Positions 8,292 through 17,601 of a DNA stretch of 64,000 bases are shown one piece after another. The DNA lies in NCBI RefSeq assembly GCF_014805825.1, contig NZ_CP061941.1, positions 4,216,001-4,280,000 of the forward strand, read 5' to 3'. The notes under the pieces were generated by a model. It made no database searches, had not been told where the DNA came from, and was given only the letters and a program-made list of their open reading frames with translations. Positions within the stretch are counted from its first letter, which is position 1, and each line of letters opens with the position of its first letter. Both the position numbers and the translations under genes were made by a program. The DNA comes from Marinomonas algicola. GTDB lineage: Bacteria > Pseudomonadota > Gammaproteobacteria > Pseudomonadales > Marinomonadaceae.

Positions 8292-10370
8292 ATGTCAGGC
8301 TTAGAAACCATACCCGTTACGGAACTTAAAGGTATTGGTAGCGCGGTTGCGGAGAAGTTAGCAAAGCTCAATATACACAGCCTACAAGACCTGGTGTTTC
8401 ATTTACCTATGCGCTACCAAGACCGGACAAAAGTCGTACCTATTGGACGCCTTCGGCTTGGGGATGAGGTCGTTATAGAGGGGGATGTAATTGGCTGTGA
8501 AGTAGCCATGGGGAAAAGAAGAAGCCTATTATGTCGCGTCAAAGACCACTCAGGCACACTTACTTTACGCTTCTTCCATTTTACCGCAGGTCAGAAAAAG
8601 CAATTCGAATCGGGTAAGACAATACGAGCCTTTGGTGAAATAAAACGAGGCAGCTTTGGTTATGAGATATTTCATCCCGAGTACTCTTTAGCCGATGAGT
8701 TTACTCCATCTACAGAACAGGCTCAGTTAACACCGACTTATCCATTAACAGAAGGGTTAACTCAACTCAAAATGAGAAGCTTTTGTGAACAAGCGTTAGA
8801 ACGAGTTACGCCTTATAATGTCATCGAATGGCTGCCTGAGGCCATTCGTCATAAGTTTCAGTTACCACCATTAGTCGATGCTATTCACTACCTACATAAA
8901 CCGCCAGCCGAAGCCGACGTTGCATTACTTGCATCGGGTAAACACCCAGCACAGTTTCGTCTGTCATTCGAAGAGCTGCTCGCCCATCAACTTAGCTTAG
9001 TCAATAAAAAGCAACAGGCGAAACTCGATCGAGCACCAATTATTTCAGAAGCAGGTGCCGTCTTAGGGAAGTTACTCGAATCACTTCCTTTTCAACCAAC
9101 AAATGCTCAACAACGCGTCTTTCAAGAAGTAATGCAAGATGTGTCGTCTGGCCATCCAATGCTTAGGTTAGTTCAGGGCGATGTCGGCTCAGGTAAAACA
9201 CTGGTTGCAGCGATGTCTGCCGCCACCTTTATACAAAAGGGGCTGCAAGTCGCCATTATGGCGCCAACAGAAATTTTGGCAGAACAGCATTTTAACAATT
9301 TCAAACAATGGTTTGAACCTCTGGATATCGAAGTGGCCTGGCTGGTTGGTAAATTAAAAGGCAACGCACGTATTTCACAACTAGAACGTATTGCAAACGG
9401 CACAGCATTAATCGTGGTTGGCACTCATGCTTTATTTCAAGAAAGTGTCCAGTTTAAAAACTTATCATTGGCGATTATAGATGAACAGCATAGGTTTGGT
9501 GTCCATCAGCGAATGGCATTAAGAGAAAAAGGGGTTGACGGTCTATTACAACCTCATCAGTTAATTATGACGGCGACACCGATCCCGCGAACCTTAGCCA
9601 TGTCGGCTTATGCGGACCTTGATTGCTCGGTCATTGATGAGTTGCCTCCTGGAAGAACCCCTGTCACAACCATTGTTGTCTCAGATAAAAGGCGTAATGA
9701 GGTCATTGAACGAGTTAGAGCGGCCTGTAACGAAGGCAAACAAGCTTATTGGGTTTGTACGTTAGTTGAAGAGTCAGAAGCGCTGCAATGTCAAGCCGCT
9801 GAAGAGACGGCTGTTATGCTTTCAGACTCTCTGGCAGGCATTAAAATAGGACTGATACATGGACGATTAAAGGCCCCAGAAAAAGCCGCCATCATGCAAG
9901 AATTCAAGCAAGGAGACAGTCAACTCTTGGTGGCTACAACGGTTATCGAAGTAGGTGTCGATGTACCTAATGCAAGTCTAATGGTGATAGAAAACCCGGA
10001 GCGATTAGGTTTAGCACAATTACACCAACTTAGAGGCCGAGTCGGTCGAGGACAAGCGGCGAGTCACTGCGTACTCTTATATAAAACCCCATTAAGCCAG
10101 CACGGAAAAGTTCGTTTAGGCATTATAAGAGAAACGTCAGATGGGTTTAAAATAGCGGAAAAAGACTTAGAAATACGCGGGCCAGGAGAGCTATTAGGCT
10201 CACGACAAACGGGGTTAATGGAATTTAAAGTAGCCGACTTACAACGAGACAAAGCGATGTTAGAGCAAGTACAAAGTGCCGCCCTACTGATGTATCAATC
10301 ACATCATGAACATATAGAGCCTTTATTGTCTCGTTGGCTACCTATTCAGCAAGATTACTTAAATGTTTAA
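8292..10370 (+). CDS. recG: ATP-dependent DNA helicase RecG
   Basis: RecG remodels stalled replication forks and branch-migrates Holliday junctions. The 692-residue protein has the N-terminal wedge/OB domain, Walker A GDVGSGKT near residue 298, DEQH box DEQHRFG, motif III MTATPIPRTLAM, and helicase motifs VIEVGVDVPNA and QLRGRVGRG. The length is normal for the family. It is probably co-transcribed with oxyR, and its 3' end is 10 bp from the end of the convergent lrp gene. Confidence 0.97.
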   Translation: MSGLETIPVTELKGIGSAVAEKLAKLNIHSLQDLVFHLPMRYQDRTKVVPIGRLRLGDEVVIEGDVIGCEVAMGKRRSLLCRVKDHSGTLTLRFFHFTAGQKKQFESGKTIRAFGEIKRGSFGYEIFHPEYSLADEFTPSTEQAQLTPTYPLTEGLTQLKMRSFCEQALERVTPYNVIEWLPEAIRHKFQLPPLVDAIHYLHKPPAEADVALLASGKHPAQFRLSFEELLAHQLSLVNKKQQAKLDRAPIISEAGAVLGKLLESLPFQPTNAQQRVFQEVMQDVSSGHPMLRLVQGDVGSGKTLVAAMSAATFIQKGLQVAIMAPTEILAEQHFNNFKQWFEPLDIEVAWLVGKLKGNARISQLERIANGTALIVVGTHALFQESVQFKNLSLAIIDEQHRFGVHQRMALREKGVDGLLQPHQLIMTATPIPRTLAMSAYADLDCSVIDELPPGRTPVTTIVVSDKRRNEVIERVRAACNEGKQAYWVCTLVEESEALQCQAAEETAVMLSDSLAGIKIGLIHGRLKAPEKAAIMQEFKQGDSQLLVATTVIEVGVDVPNASLMVIENPERLGLAQLHQLRGRVGRGQAASHCVLLYKTPLSQHGKVRLGIIRETSDGFKIAEKDLEIRGPGELLGSRQTGLMEFKVADLQRDKAMLEQVQSAALLMYQSHHEHIEPLLSRWLPIQQDYLNV

Positions 10371-10380
10371 CCCTAAAATA

Positions 10381-10857
10381 TTATCGAATATTCACTACTG
10401 TCGTATTTTTCACTTCTTCCATAGCCACATAAGTTCTTGATTCCCTTACATGTGGCAAAATTAGCAATGTCTCCCCCAGTAAAAGTCGATAGGCTTCAAC
10501 ATCTGAAACTCGCGCCTTCAATAGGTACTCAAAGTCCCCTGCAATAAGATGGCATTCTAATACTTCAGGAATCTTACTGACAGCCTCTTTGAATTCATTA
10601 AATCCTTCGGGAGACGTTGTTTTTAGTCGAATTTCGACAAAAACAAGTAGGCCCGCTTCTACTTTACGCGGGTTAACCAGAGCACAATACCCCGTAATAT
10701 AACCATTACGTTCTAGTCTTCGAACACGCTCTAAACAAGGTGTAGCGCTCAAACCAACACGACTGGCTAATTCAACATTAGAAAGTCGCCCATTAATTTG
10801 AAGCTCTCGAAGAATTTTTTTATCAAGCCGATCTAGCGGCTTTAAAGAATTATCCAT
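10381..10857 (-). CDS. lrp: Leucine-responsive regulatory protein
   Basis: A 158-residue global feast/famine regulator that binds DNA as octamers or hexadecamers and responds to leucine. The helix-turn-helix (GRLSNVELASRVGLSATPCL, then ERVRRLERNGYI) and the ECHLIAGDFEYLLKARV and YRLLLGETLLILPHV segments match E. coli Lrp closely rather than a generic AsnC paralogue. It is divergent from the aap amino-acid importer across 551 bp, a plausible target. Confidence 0.92.
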   Translation of the reverse strand: MDNSLKPLDRLDKKILRELQINGRLSNVELASRVGLSATPCLERVRRLERNGYITGYCALVNPRKVEAGLLVFVEIRLKTTSPEGFNEFKEAVSKIPEVLECHLIAGDFEYLLKARVSDVEAYRLLLGETLLILPHVRESRTYVAMEEVKNTTVVNIR

Positions 10858-11194
10858 CGATAATAGATCTCCTTACAACAAATAAGGTTAAACTGACACT
10901 TAAGTATATTGCGAGCACTGGAAATGGAAAGCCCAAAATGAGTCAGTGTAAAATAATCAAAGAAAATATCGCTTTATTTGGCTTTTGTGCACCAAAATAA
11001 AACAACCCTTATGAGGGATGCGCTAAAGAAATTGCCATTAAATACACTTTTGATCTACAGAATTGCAATTTAGATAGACACTTTACACTATTTATAAAGA
11101 AACTAAGACATAGTTTTCTTTAAAGATTTTTTTTCAAGTGATTATATTTATAAATCAATAGATCACTATTTAGTCAAGTCTTACTTTAAATATC

Positions 11195-11222
11195 AAAAAT
11201 GCACCACTAAAAACGCATTTTT
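11195..11222. repeat. Inverted repeat upstream of the aap sigma-54 promoter
   Basis: AAAAATGC and GCATTTTT are separated by 12 nt, about 100-130 bp upstream of the sigma-54 promoter. That is the distance expected of an enhancer-binding-protein site. Which activator would bind is unknown. Confidence 0.4.
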
Positions 11223-11321
11223 CTCTTGACTACAGCGGCTGAACAGTCATTCTATATAGCAAGTGGAGATATTCACAGGATAATCCGCTGAAAAAATACA
11301 ACAAAAAGAATAACAAAATGT

Positions 11322-11337
11322 TGGCACATGCTTTGCT
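11322..11337 (+). promoter_or_regulatory. Sigma-54 promoter of aapJQMP
   Basis: TGGCAC-N5-TTGCT has the invariant GG (11323-11324) and GC (11335-11336) separated by exactly 10 nt, the sigma-54 geometry. It lies about 70 nt upstream of the aapJ start, giving a leader of roughly 60 nt. Related acidic amino-acid importers in Pseudomonas are controlled by sigma-54 with the AauRS two-component system; no such regulator is in this window. Confidence 0.85.
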
Positions 11338-11408
11338 TTATTAAAGTTTGAACGAAATATAAATTTTGTGAATGTTAACAATAAAAGAATGCCCTGGGAG
11401 GCTCAATA

Positions 11409-12431
11409 ATGAAATCGAATGTAAGTAAGTTACTTTCAACTGCCGCAATTGCCGTTACAGTTAGTGCTGGAGCAACGGCAGGAACATTAGATGATGTAAA
11501 AGCAAAAGGCTTTATTCAGTGTGGAGTAAGCCAAGGAGTTCCAGGTTTCTCAAATGCGGATGAAAAAGGTGAATGGGCGGGTATTGATGTCGATTCATGC
11601 CGTGCTGCCGCTGCCGCTATTTTTGGTGATTCCACTAAAGTTAAATTCACTCCTCTTTCTGCAAAAGAACGTTTTACCGCATTACAATCAGGTGAAATTG
11701 ATATTCTTTCTCGTAACACAACTTGGACTTACACTCGTGACTCGTCTTTGGGTCTGGACTTCACCGCTGTAAACTTCTATGACGGTCAAGGTTTCATGGT
11801 TCGTAAAGACCTAGGTGTTGAATCAGCTAATGACCTTGATGGTGCAACCGTTTGTACAGAGCAAGGTACAACAACTGAGTTAAACATGGCTGACTTCTTC
11901 CGTAAACACGGTCTATCTTATGTTCCTGTTATCGTTCAGAAAGCAGATGAAGCATTAGCCGCTTACGCATCTGGCCGTTGTGATGTATTCACAACGGATA
12001 AATCAGGCCTTGCCGCTCACCGTTCAAAACTTGCAGATCCAAGTGCTCACGTGATTCTTCCTGAAACGATCTCTAAAGAGCCTCTAGGCCCAGTAGTTCG
12101 TCACGGTGACAACCAATGGAAAGACATTGTAACTTGGTCTATCTTTGTTCAAGTTAACGCAGAAGAAATGGGCATCTCGTCTGAGAATGTTGCTAAAATT
12201 AAAACAGATACAAAAGATCCAGGCATCCGTCGTCTTCTAGGCGCTGAAGGTAATATGGGTGAGCAACTAGGTCTTTCTGCAAGCTGGGCTTATGACATTA
12301 TTGCTCAAGTCGGCAACTATGGTGAAAGCTTCGAAAATAACGTAGGTCCTAACACAGCGGTAGGCTTACCTCGTGGCGTGAACAACCTATGGACTGAAGG
12401 CGGTGTTATGTACGCACCACCAGTTCGTTAA
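11409..12431 (+). CDS. aapJ: Amino-acid ABC transporter periplasmic binding protein
   Basis: A 340-residue solute-binding protein with a Sec signal peptide (about residues 1-24, ending GATAG). It has the family 3 layout: TLDDVKAKGFIQCGVSQGVPGFS, WAGIDVDSCRAAAAAIFG, DILSRNTTWTYTRDSSLG and the hinge segment DVFTTDKSGLAA. These match AapJ/AatJ-type proteins, which bind a range of L-amino acids, often acidic ones. A strong ribosome site (GGGAGG) precedes the ATG. It is the first gene of aapJQMP, downstream of a sigma-54 promoter. Exact specificity cannot be read. Confidence 0.93.
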   Translation: MKSNVSKLLSTAAIAVTVSAGATAGTLDDVKAKGFIQCGVSQGVPGFSNADEKGEWAGIDVDSCRAAAAAIFGDSTKVKFTPLSAKERFTALQSGEIDILSRNTTWTYTRDSSLGLDFTAVNFYDGQGFMVRKDLGVESANDLDGATVCTEQGTTTELNMADFFRKHGLSYVPVIVQKADEALAAYASGRCDVFTTDKSGLAAHRSKLADPSAHVILPETISKEPLGPVVRHGDNQWKDIVTWSIFVQVNAEEMGISSENVAKIKTDTKDPGIRRLLGAEGNMGEQLGLSASWAYDIIAQVGNYGESFENNVGPNTAVGLPRGVNNLWTEGGVMYAPPVR

Positions 12432-12463
12432 TATTTGCTAATTTTTGCAAATACCATGGTATC

Positions 12464-12489
12464 GCACAGCTACAATTCAGTAGCTGTGC
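12464..12489 (+). repeat. Intercistronic hairpin between aapJ and aapQ
   Basis: GCACAGCTAC (12464-12473) pairs perfectly with GTAGCTGTGC (12480-12489) around a 6-nt loop. No U tract follows. Such structures often protect the binding-protein mRNA and lower permease expression. Confidence 0.7.
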
Positions 12490-12536
12490 ATCTCCCTCCT
12501 TTCCATCTGACGAGCAATTCTTTTGCCTGAAACGAG

Positions 12537-13712
12537 ATGAGCGATAAAACTTCGACTAATAATAATAGCTTTTTTAATGATGCTGGCAATCGCGCCCTCA
12601 TCTTTCAAATAGCGCTTTTAGCCTTGGTGGTTTTTGTAGGTTATTACCTATTCAGCAACCTTCAAGCTAACTTGGAGAACCGAGGAATATCAACAGGTTT
12701 TACCTTCTTAAATGAACCTGCCGGATTCCCAGTTCTAATTCACTTAATTGAATATACTGAAGCAGACACCTATGGTCGCGCTTTTATTGTGGCTTTGCTT
12801 AATACCTTCGTAATTTCCTTTATAGGTATTTTCTTCGCGACAATCATTGGCATAATCATGGGGTTAGCGAGATTATCAAAGAACTGGTTAGTCTCTCGAT
12901 TGGCAACGGTATACATAGAAACTCTGCGTAATATTCCTTTACTACTGCAAATGTTCTTCTGGTATTTCGCCGTTCTGTCAACGCTACCCTCACCTAGAAA
13001 CAGTATTTTGTTTGGTGACTTTATGCTCAATAAACGTGGCATATACTCACCCAACCCGATCTTTCAAGATGGTTTTGGTTTGGTTATTTTTGGCTTTATT
13101 GCGTCTATTATTGCCTCTATTGCATTGGTTATTTGGGCTAAAAAGCGCCAGACAAGAACTGGATTATGGTTTCCTGCGTATTGGGGCTCTTTAGGGATCA
13201 TTATTGTAATGACCTTGGCTTTTTATTTTATGGCAGGTTCACCTATTGAGTTTGATCTACCTGCAAAAAGCCGTTTCAACATCACTGGGGGCATGGTACT
13301 TCCACCTGAGTTTGTGGCCGTTCTGATTGCTCTATCAACTTACACTGGGTCTTTCATTGCCGAGATCGTACGTGCGGGCATTTTATCGGTGAACTGGGGA
13401 CAAACCGAAGCCGCCAGATCTTTAGGCCTAGCAGACAGTCTAACTCAACGTATGATTGTGTTACCTCAAGCATTACGAGTGATTATTCCACCACTCACCA
13501 GTCAATATCTCAACTTGGCGAAAAACTCTTCTTTAGGTGCGGCTATTGCTTACCCTGAATTAGTGGCCGTAGTGATGGGGACAACGCTAAACCAAACAGG
13601 TCAAGCAATTGAAACGATTGGTTTATGTATGTTGGTATACGGTTCATTGAGTTTATCTATCTCGTTCTTTATGAACTGGTATAACAAGAAAATGTCATTA
13701 ACTGAACGATAA
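12537..13712 (+). CDS. aapQ: Amino-acid ABC transporter permease, HisM/AapQ type
   Basis: An inner-membrane permease of 391 residues with several hydrophobic helices. The long insertion between the first helices (ENRGISTGFTFLNEPAGFP) is typical of AapQ/BztB and makes it longer than HisQ/M. The cytoplasmic coupling motif for the ATPase is EAARSLGLADSLTQRMIVLP near the C-terminus. It pairs with AapM (10 nt downstream) to form the channel. Confidence 0.92.
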   Translation: MSDKTSTNNNSFFNDAGNRALIFQIALLALVVFVGYYLFSNLQANLENRGISTGFTFLNEPAGFPVLIHLIEYTEADTYGRAFIVALLNTFVISFIGIFFATIIGIIMGLARLSKNWLVSRLATVYIETLRNIPLLLQMFFWYFAVLSTLPSPRNSILFGDFMLNKRGIYSPNPIFQDGFGLVIFGFIASIIASIALVIWAKKRQTRTGLWFPAYWGSLGIIIVMTLAFYFMAGSPIEFDLPAKSRFNITGGMVLPPEFVAVLIALSTYTGSFIAEIVRAGILSVNWGQTEAARSLGLADSLTQRMIVLPQALRVIIPPLTSQYLNLAKNSSLGAAIAYPELVAVVMGTTLNQTGQAIETIGLCMLVYGSLSLSISFFMNWYNKKMSLTER

Positions 13713-13721
13713 GAGGCGAAT

Positions 13722-14825
13722 ATGGCGATTATATTTAAACCTTCTCCAAGCCTACCACCTCCAATTAATTCAGTAGGTGCTGTGGCATGGGTAAGACAAA
13801 ATTTACTATCCTCTCCACTGAATGTGTTTTTAACCTTATTCAGTGCGTACATTCTGTATTTGTTAGTGCCGCCTGTTATCCAATGGGGCATCATTGATGC
13901 CACTTGGACTGGGTCAAGCAGTCAAGCATGTAAAGCCGATACAGGCGCTTGCTGGGCATTTGTAGGGGCGTATTTTGAACAGTTCATCTATGGCTTATAT
14001 CCAAGTGAAGAAGTTTGGCGAATCAATTTAGCCGTCATTCTATTGGTGTTAATGGTGGCCAGTTTTGCACTGAAAGGGATCAATAAACTATACCTTTCCA
14101 TTGCGATTCTAGTTGTGTACCCGGTTGTTGCTTACTTTATGTTTGCTGGCGGTGTTTTTGGTCTTGCAATCGTTGAAACATCTAAATGGGGCGGACTATT
14201 CTTAACCACTCTACTTGGTGTTGTTGGTATCGTGGCTTCCTTTCCATTAGGGGTATTATTAGCTCTTGGTCGACGTTCAAATTTACCAATAGCTAAGTCA
14301 GTTTGTATTGTGTTCATTGAAACGGTACGTGCTGTTCCTCTAATCACTATCATGTTTATGGCATCTGTTATGATTCCATTGTTCTTACCAGAAGGTTTGA
14401 ACTTTGATAAATTGATGCGTGTCATTATTGGTATCACCCTATTCTCCGCGGCTTACATGGCTGAGGTTATTCGTGGTGGCTTACAAGCCATTCCAAAAGG
14501 GCAATATGAAGCAGCGGACGCAATGGGGTTAACCTATTGGCAGTCTATGGTTTTGGTTATTTTGCCTCAAGCGCTTAAGTTAGTAATTCCTGGTATCGTA
14601 AACACCTTTATTGGGTTATTTAAAGATACTACGTTAGTTTACATCGTCGGTATGTTTGATTTATTAGGAAGGATTCAAGCCGCTACTCACGATTCAAACT
14701 GGTTAGGTACAAGTGTTGAAGGCTATGCATTCGCTGGTTTCGTTTATTGGGCTTTCTGTTTTGGTATGTCCCGATATTCTATGGCGATAGAACGCAAATT
14801 AGAAACCGGACACAAGCGAAACTAG
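13722..14825 (+). CDS. aapM: Amino-acid ABC transporter permease, AapM type
   Basis: Second permease of the importer, 367 residues. It has an N-terminal hydrophobic half unique to AapM/BztC proteins, then the conserved permease core with EAADAMGLTYWQSMVLVILP as coupling motif and GLFKDTTLVYIVGMFDLLG after it. A ribosome site (AGAGG) precedes the ATG. It is 9 nt after aapQ and 24 nt before aapP. Confidence 0.92.
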   Translation: MAIIFKPSPSLPPPINSVGAVAWVRQNLLSSPLNVFLTLFSAYILYLLVPPVIQWGIIDATWTGSSSQACKADTGACWAFVGAYFEQFIYGLYPSEEVWRINLAVILLVLMVASFALKGINKLYLSIAILVVYPVVAYFMFAGGVFGLAIVETSKWGGLFLTTLLGVVGIVASFPLGVLLALGRRSNLPIAKSVCIVFIETVRAVPLITIMFMASVMIPLFLPEGLNFDKLMRVIIGITLFSAAYMAEVIRGGLQAIPKGQYEAADAMGLTYWQSMVLVILPQALKLVIPGIVNTFIGLFKDTTLVYIVGMFDLLGRIQAATHDSNWLGTSVEGYAFAGFVYWAFCFGMSRYSMAIERKLETGHKRN

Positions 14826-14849
14826 ACTATTTTTTTGAGGCCTATAAAA

Positions 14850-15629
14850 ATGACTGAACGCAATATGGCACTGGCTCAACTAGAGCAGGGCGAAAAAACA
14901 ATTATAGAGTTTAACGATGTTAATAAATGGTACGGTGATTTTCACGTCCTAAAGAACATCAACTTCAGTGTAAAATCAGGTGAGCGTATCGTTGTTTGCG
15001 GTCCTTCTGGTTCCGGTAAATCGACAATGACTCGTTGTATTAACCGTCTAGAAGAGCATCAAAAAGGCGATATTATTGTTGATGGTATTACCATGAATGA
15101 TAACTTGAAAAACATTGAAGCCATTCGTAAAGATGTCGGTATGGTGTTTCAACACTTTAACCTTTTCCCGCATCTTACTATTTTGGAAAATTTAACTTTG
15201 GCGCCAATTTGGGTTCGTAAGACACCTAAAAAAGAAGCTGAAGAAATCGCGATGCATTATCTTGAACGCGTTAAAATAGCGAACCAAGCGGCTAAATTTC
15301 CAGGTCAACTATCTGGTGGTCAGCAGCAACGTGTTGCTATTGCACGCGGCCTTTGTATGAAGCCTCGCATTATGCTATTTGATGAACCAACATCGGCTCT
15401 TGACCCTGAAATGATCAAGGAAGTACTTGATGTCATGGTTCAACTTGCTGACGAAGGCATGACCATGATTTGTGTAACTCACGAAATGGGCTTCGCTAAA
15501 ACCGTTGCCGATAGAGTGGTCTTCATGGATGCAGGTGAAATTGTTGAAGCAAACGAACCCAATGAGTTCTTCAATAACCCTCAACATGATCGTACTCAAA
15601 ACTTCTTAAGCCAGATTTTGAACCACTAA
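14850..15629 (+). CDS. aapP: Amino-acid ABC transporter ATP-binding protein
   Basis: ATPase of the importer, about 259 residues. It has Walker A GPSGSGKST, a Q-loop in VFQHFNLFPH, the signature LSGGQQQRVAIARGL, Walker B IMLFDEP followed by TSALDPEM, and the H-loop VTHEMGF. The frame is open upstream to a TTG at 14835, but the ATG at 14850 has TGAGG at 14836-14840, so it is preferred. A strong terminator follows. Confidence 0.95.
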   Translation: MTERNMALAQLEQGEKTIIEFNDVNKWYGDFHVLKNINFSVKSGERIVVCGPSGSGKSTMTRCINRLEEHQKGDIIVDGITMNDNLKNIEAIRKDVGMVFQHFNLFPHLTILENLTLAPIWVRKTPKKEAEEIAMHYLERVKIANQAAKFPGQLSGGQQQRVAIARGLCMKPRIMLFDEPTSALDPEMIKEVLDVMVQLADEGMTMICVTHEMGFAKTVADRVVFMDAGEIVEANEPNEFFNNPQHDRTQNFLSQILNH

Positions 15630-15655
15630 AATTCAGGCTGAATGCTTAGTTTTAT

Positions 15656-15680
15656 AAAAAGCCCCTTTTAGGGGCTTTTT
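15656..15680 (+). terminator. Intrinsic terminator of aapJQMP
   Basis: AAAAAGCCCC, a 5-nt loop TTTTA, and GGGGCTTTTT form a perfect 10-bp stem with a U tract. It ends the operon 26 nt after the aapP stop. Confidence 0.92.
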
Positions 15681-15736
15681 ATCGTTAATAATTTGATAAA
15701 TTGGTTAACTTATTTTATTTATACGGGCTATATCGT

Positions 15737-16996
15737 ATGCAGACACCGGTATCTGATGCTATCAAAGCAAGAATTGTTCATTTATGCGATCAGGCAGGGA
15801 AGCTACAGGTCATCTTTTCAGAAGCCGATATTCTCGATTTGTCTGCTCTCTCTCGGATAACAAAACGCAGATTAGAGCCAATTACCCACTTCAATGAACT
15901 AGGGGATCCACTTACCCGCTCATCAAAAATACCGACATTAATCGATAGGCGCTTGTTAACATTGAAAAAGGTGTCTTTACGCCAAGACGTTCAAGCCGAT
16001 TATATTGAAATATCGGTTGAAGAGCTGGACTCTCTTTTTGAGAAAATAGATTGTTCCTACGAGAGCTTTACAATTCAGACGAACCATATCCATCCCATAC
16101 ATGACAATCATGCCTCTGATAAAGAACACCTCAGTGCAGCATTAGGCCGTTTCCAATCAATTCGCTTAAAACAGAGGTTAGAAGAAACATTAGAGTTGCC
16201 TCCGCTACCAGTATCGGCCAAGAAAATCATTAATTTATGCAGTCGTAAAGACGTTGATACAGATGAGTTGTGCAAAGTCATTAGCTTAGACCCTAGCCTT
16301 GCGGCTCAAGTGGTTAGCTGGGCCTCCTCACCCTATTATGGTGCTCCTGGTAATATTGAATCTGTTGAGGATGCTATTATCAGAGTATTGGGGTTTGATA
16401 TGGTCATGAATTTAGCATTAGGGCTTTCTATGAAAAGTATTCTCGATTTGCCTCAGAATGGTCCAAGGCATTATCAGAACTTTTGGTATGATGCGGTGTT
16501 TCATGCAAGCCTTATGGAGGCTCTCGTTAAACGGATGCCAGCAAAGATTCGTCCAAAGATAGGCTACGCTTATTTGGCAGGCTTACTCCACAATTTTGGT
16601 TATTTGGTTATTGGGCACGTCCTACCAACGCATTTCTCAATCTTAGCTCGTCATCTCGAAGCAAACGCACACCTCCCATCCAGACTTATCGAGATGCATT
16701 TATTGCATTTTACGAAAGAACAGCTAGGATCTTGGCTATTAAGACATTGGGGGCTTCCTCGCATAATATGTAATGCCATTCGATACAGTCACACGCCTCA
16801 AATAGAAGAAGACAAGGATTTGCGTACCCTTGCAGGCGTTTTACATTGCTGTAGCGCTTTATATCATGGACAAAAAATAGAGGCGAGTGTGTTTGAAATA
16901 ATTGGGCTATCAGAAGAGGAGTGCCTTTCCATCTATCAAGAAGTACAATCCTCTTCTAGTAAATTACAGGAAATGGTGGACTTACTTCAATCCTAG
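15737..16996 (+). CDS. YbaK-like plus HDOD domain signalling protein
   Basis: About 419 residues. The N-terminal 120 residues resemble a YbaK/aminoacyl-tRNA deacylase-like fold. From about residue 160 an HDOD domain begins (LPPLPVSAKKIINLCSRKDV, LDPSLAAQVVSWASSPYYG, VEDAIIRVLGFDMVMNLALG, YLAGLLHNFGYLVIG). HDOD proteins take part in signalling or stress control and usually lack full HD catalysis. The frame opens further upstream, but the ATG at 15737 follows ACGGG and better fits the domain start. The deacylase half shows no obvious catalytic Lys, so the role is unknown. Confidence 0.8.
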   Translation: MQTPVSDAIKARIVHLCDQAGKLQVIFSEADILDLSALSRITKRRLEPITHFNELGDPLTRSSKIPTLIDRRLLTLKKVSLRQDVQADYIEISVEELDSLFEKIDCSYESFTIQTNHIHPIHDNHASDKEHLSAALGRFQSIRLKQRLEETLELPPLPVSAKKIINLCSRKDVDTDELCKVISLDPSLAAQVVSWASSPYYGAPGNIESVEDAIIRVLGFDMVMNLALGLSMKSILDLPQNGPRHYQNFWYDAVFHASLMEALVKRMPAKIRPKIGYAYLAGLLHNFGYLVIGHVLPTHFSILARHLEANAHLPSRLIEMHLLHFTKEQLGSWLLRHWGLPRIICNAIRYSHTPQIEEDKDLRTLAGVLHCCSALYHGQKIEASVFEIIGLSEEECLSIYQEVQSSSSKLQEMVDLLQS

Positions 16997-17046
16997 GCTT
17001 ACTGACGAATAAACACCTATTTTTTGCGAAAACAAAGAGATTTTTT

Positions 17047-17601
17047 GTGCTAAATTTCAGTGTAACCAAACAATTTGACTATCATTGGCAACCTCTGTCT
17101 CAAGCTCGTATGGACAGTATTCCCAATAATCTAAAGTTCTGGCTCCGCGAGACAGGTTCTTTAACCGCGCTGTTAGAAAGACTGGGGATATTGTCCATAG
17201 AAGTCATTAATGACGGTTGGGGGCAGCCGACTCAAAGAGAGAGAAAGGCATTGTCGTTACGTGCACGTGAAGCAACAAGGGTTCGAGAAGTGATTTTGAA
17301 CATTAATGGTACCCCCATGATTTATGCTCGCTCCATTATCCCAGCAAGCGCTTTAATTGGGCATTGGCGTCATTTAAGCCAACTGAAAAGCCAATCTCTG
17401 GGAGGCTTTCTATTCAAAGACAAAAAGTTAGTACGGAGTCCTATCGAAATAGTCTCTCTTCCAAGCAACGTATTTAATAACGTCAATGAAGCGGTTTGGG
17501 CTCGCCGATCGATTTTTAAACAGTACAATAAAGGCGTTTTAGTAAGTGAAGCCTTCTTACCCGCCATCACAACATTACCAGTGACACAGTTAATATTATG
17601 A
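17047..17601 (+). CDS. ubiC: Chorismate--pyruvate lyase
   Basis: Makes 4-hydroxybenzoate and pyruvate from chorismate, the first committed step of ubiquinone synthesis. The 184-residue protein has W..LRETGSLTALLERLG, the arginine in SLRAREATRVREVIL, the ARSIIP segment, and the C-terminal glutamate in LVSEAFLPA, matching the UbiC active-site layout. The start is GTG with a modest AGAG upstream. Its stop overlaps the ubiA start (ATGA), so the two are translationally coupled. Confidence 0.9.
   Translation: MLNFSVTKQFDYHWQPLSQARMDSIPNNLKFWLRETGSLTALLERLGILSIEVINDGWGQPTQRERKALSLRAREATRVREVILNINGTPMIYARSIIPASALIGHWRHLSQLKSQSLGGFLFKDKKLVRSPIEIVSLPSNVFNNVNEAVWARRSIFKQYNKGVLVSEAFLPAITTLPVTQLIL

Larger units (their letters stand above)
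10858..11408. promoter_or_regulatory. 551-bp intergenic control region between lrp and aapJ
   Basis: This very AT-rich region holds the lrp promoter on the minus strand and the sigma-54 promoter of aap. An AT-rich bulged hairpin near 11094-11122 is followed by eight T (11127-11134). A perfect 8-bp inverted repeat, AAAAATGC/GCATTTTT, lies at 11195-11202 and 11215-11222 and could bind the activator. A GTGCACC motif lies near 10987. No open frame of note is present. Confidence 0.5.

Noticed and set aside
11094..11134. AT-rich bulged hairpin followed by eight T upstream of aapJ, possible terminator of a small RNA
   Set aside because: The stem is almost all A/T and no promoter for a small RNA was visible upstream, so it was only mentioned in the region entry.
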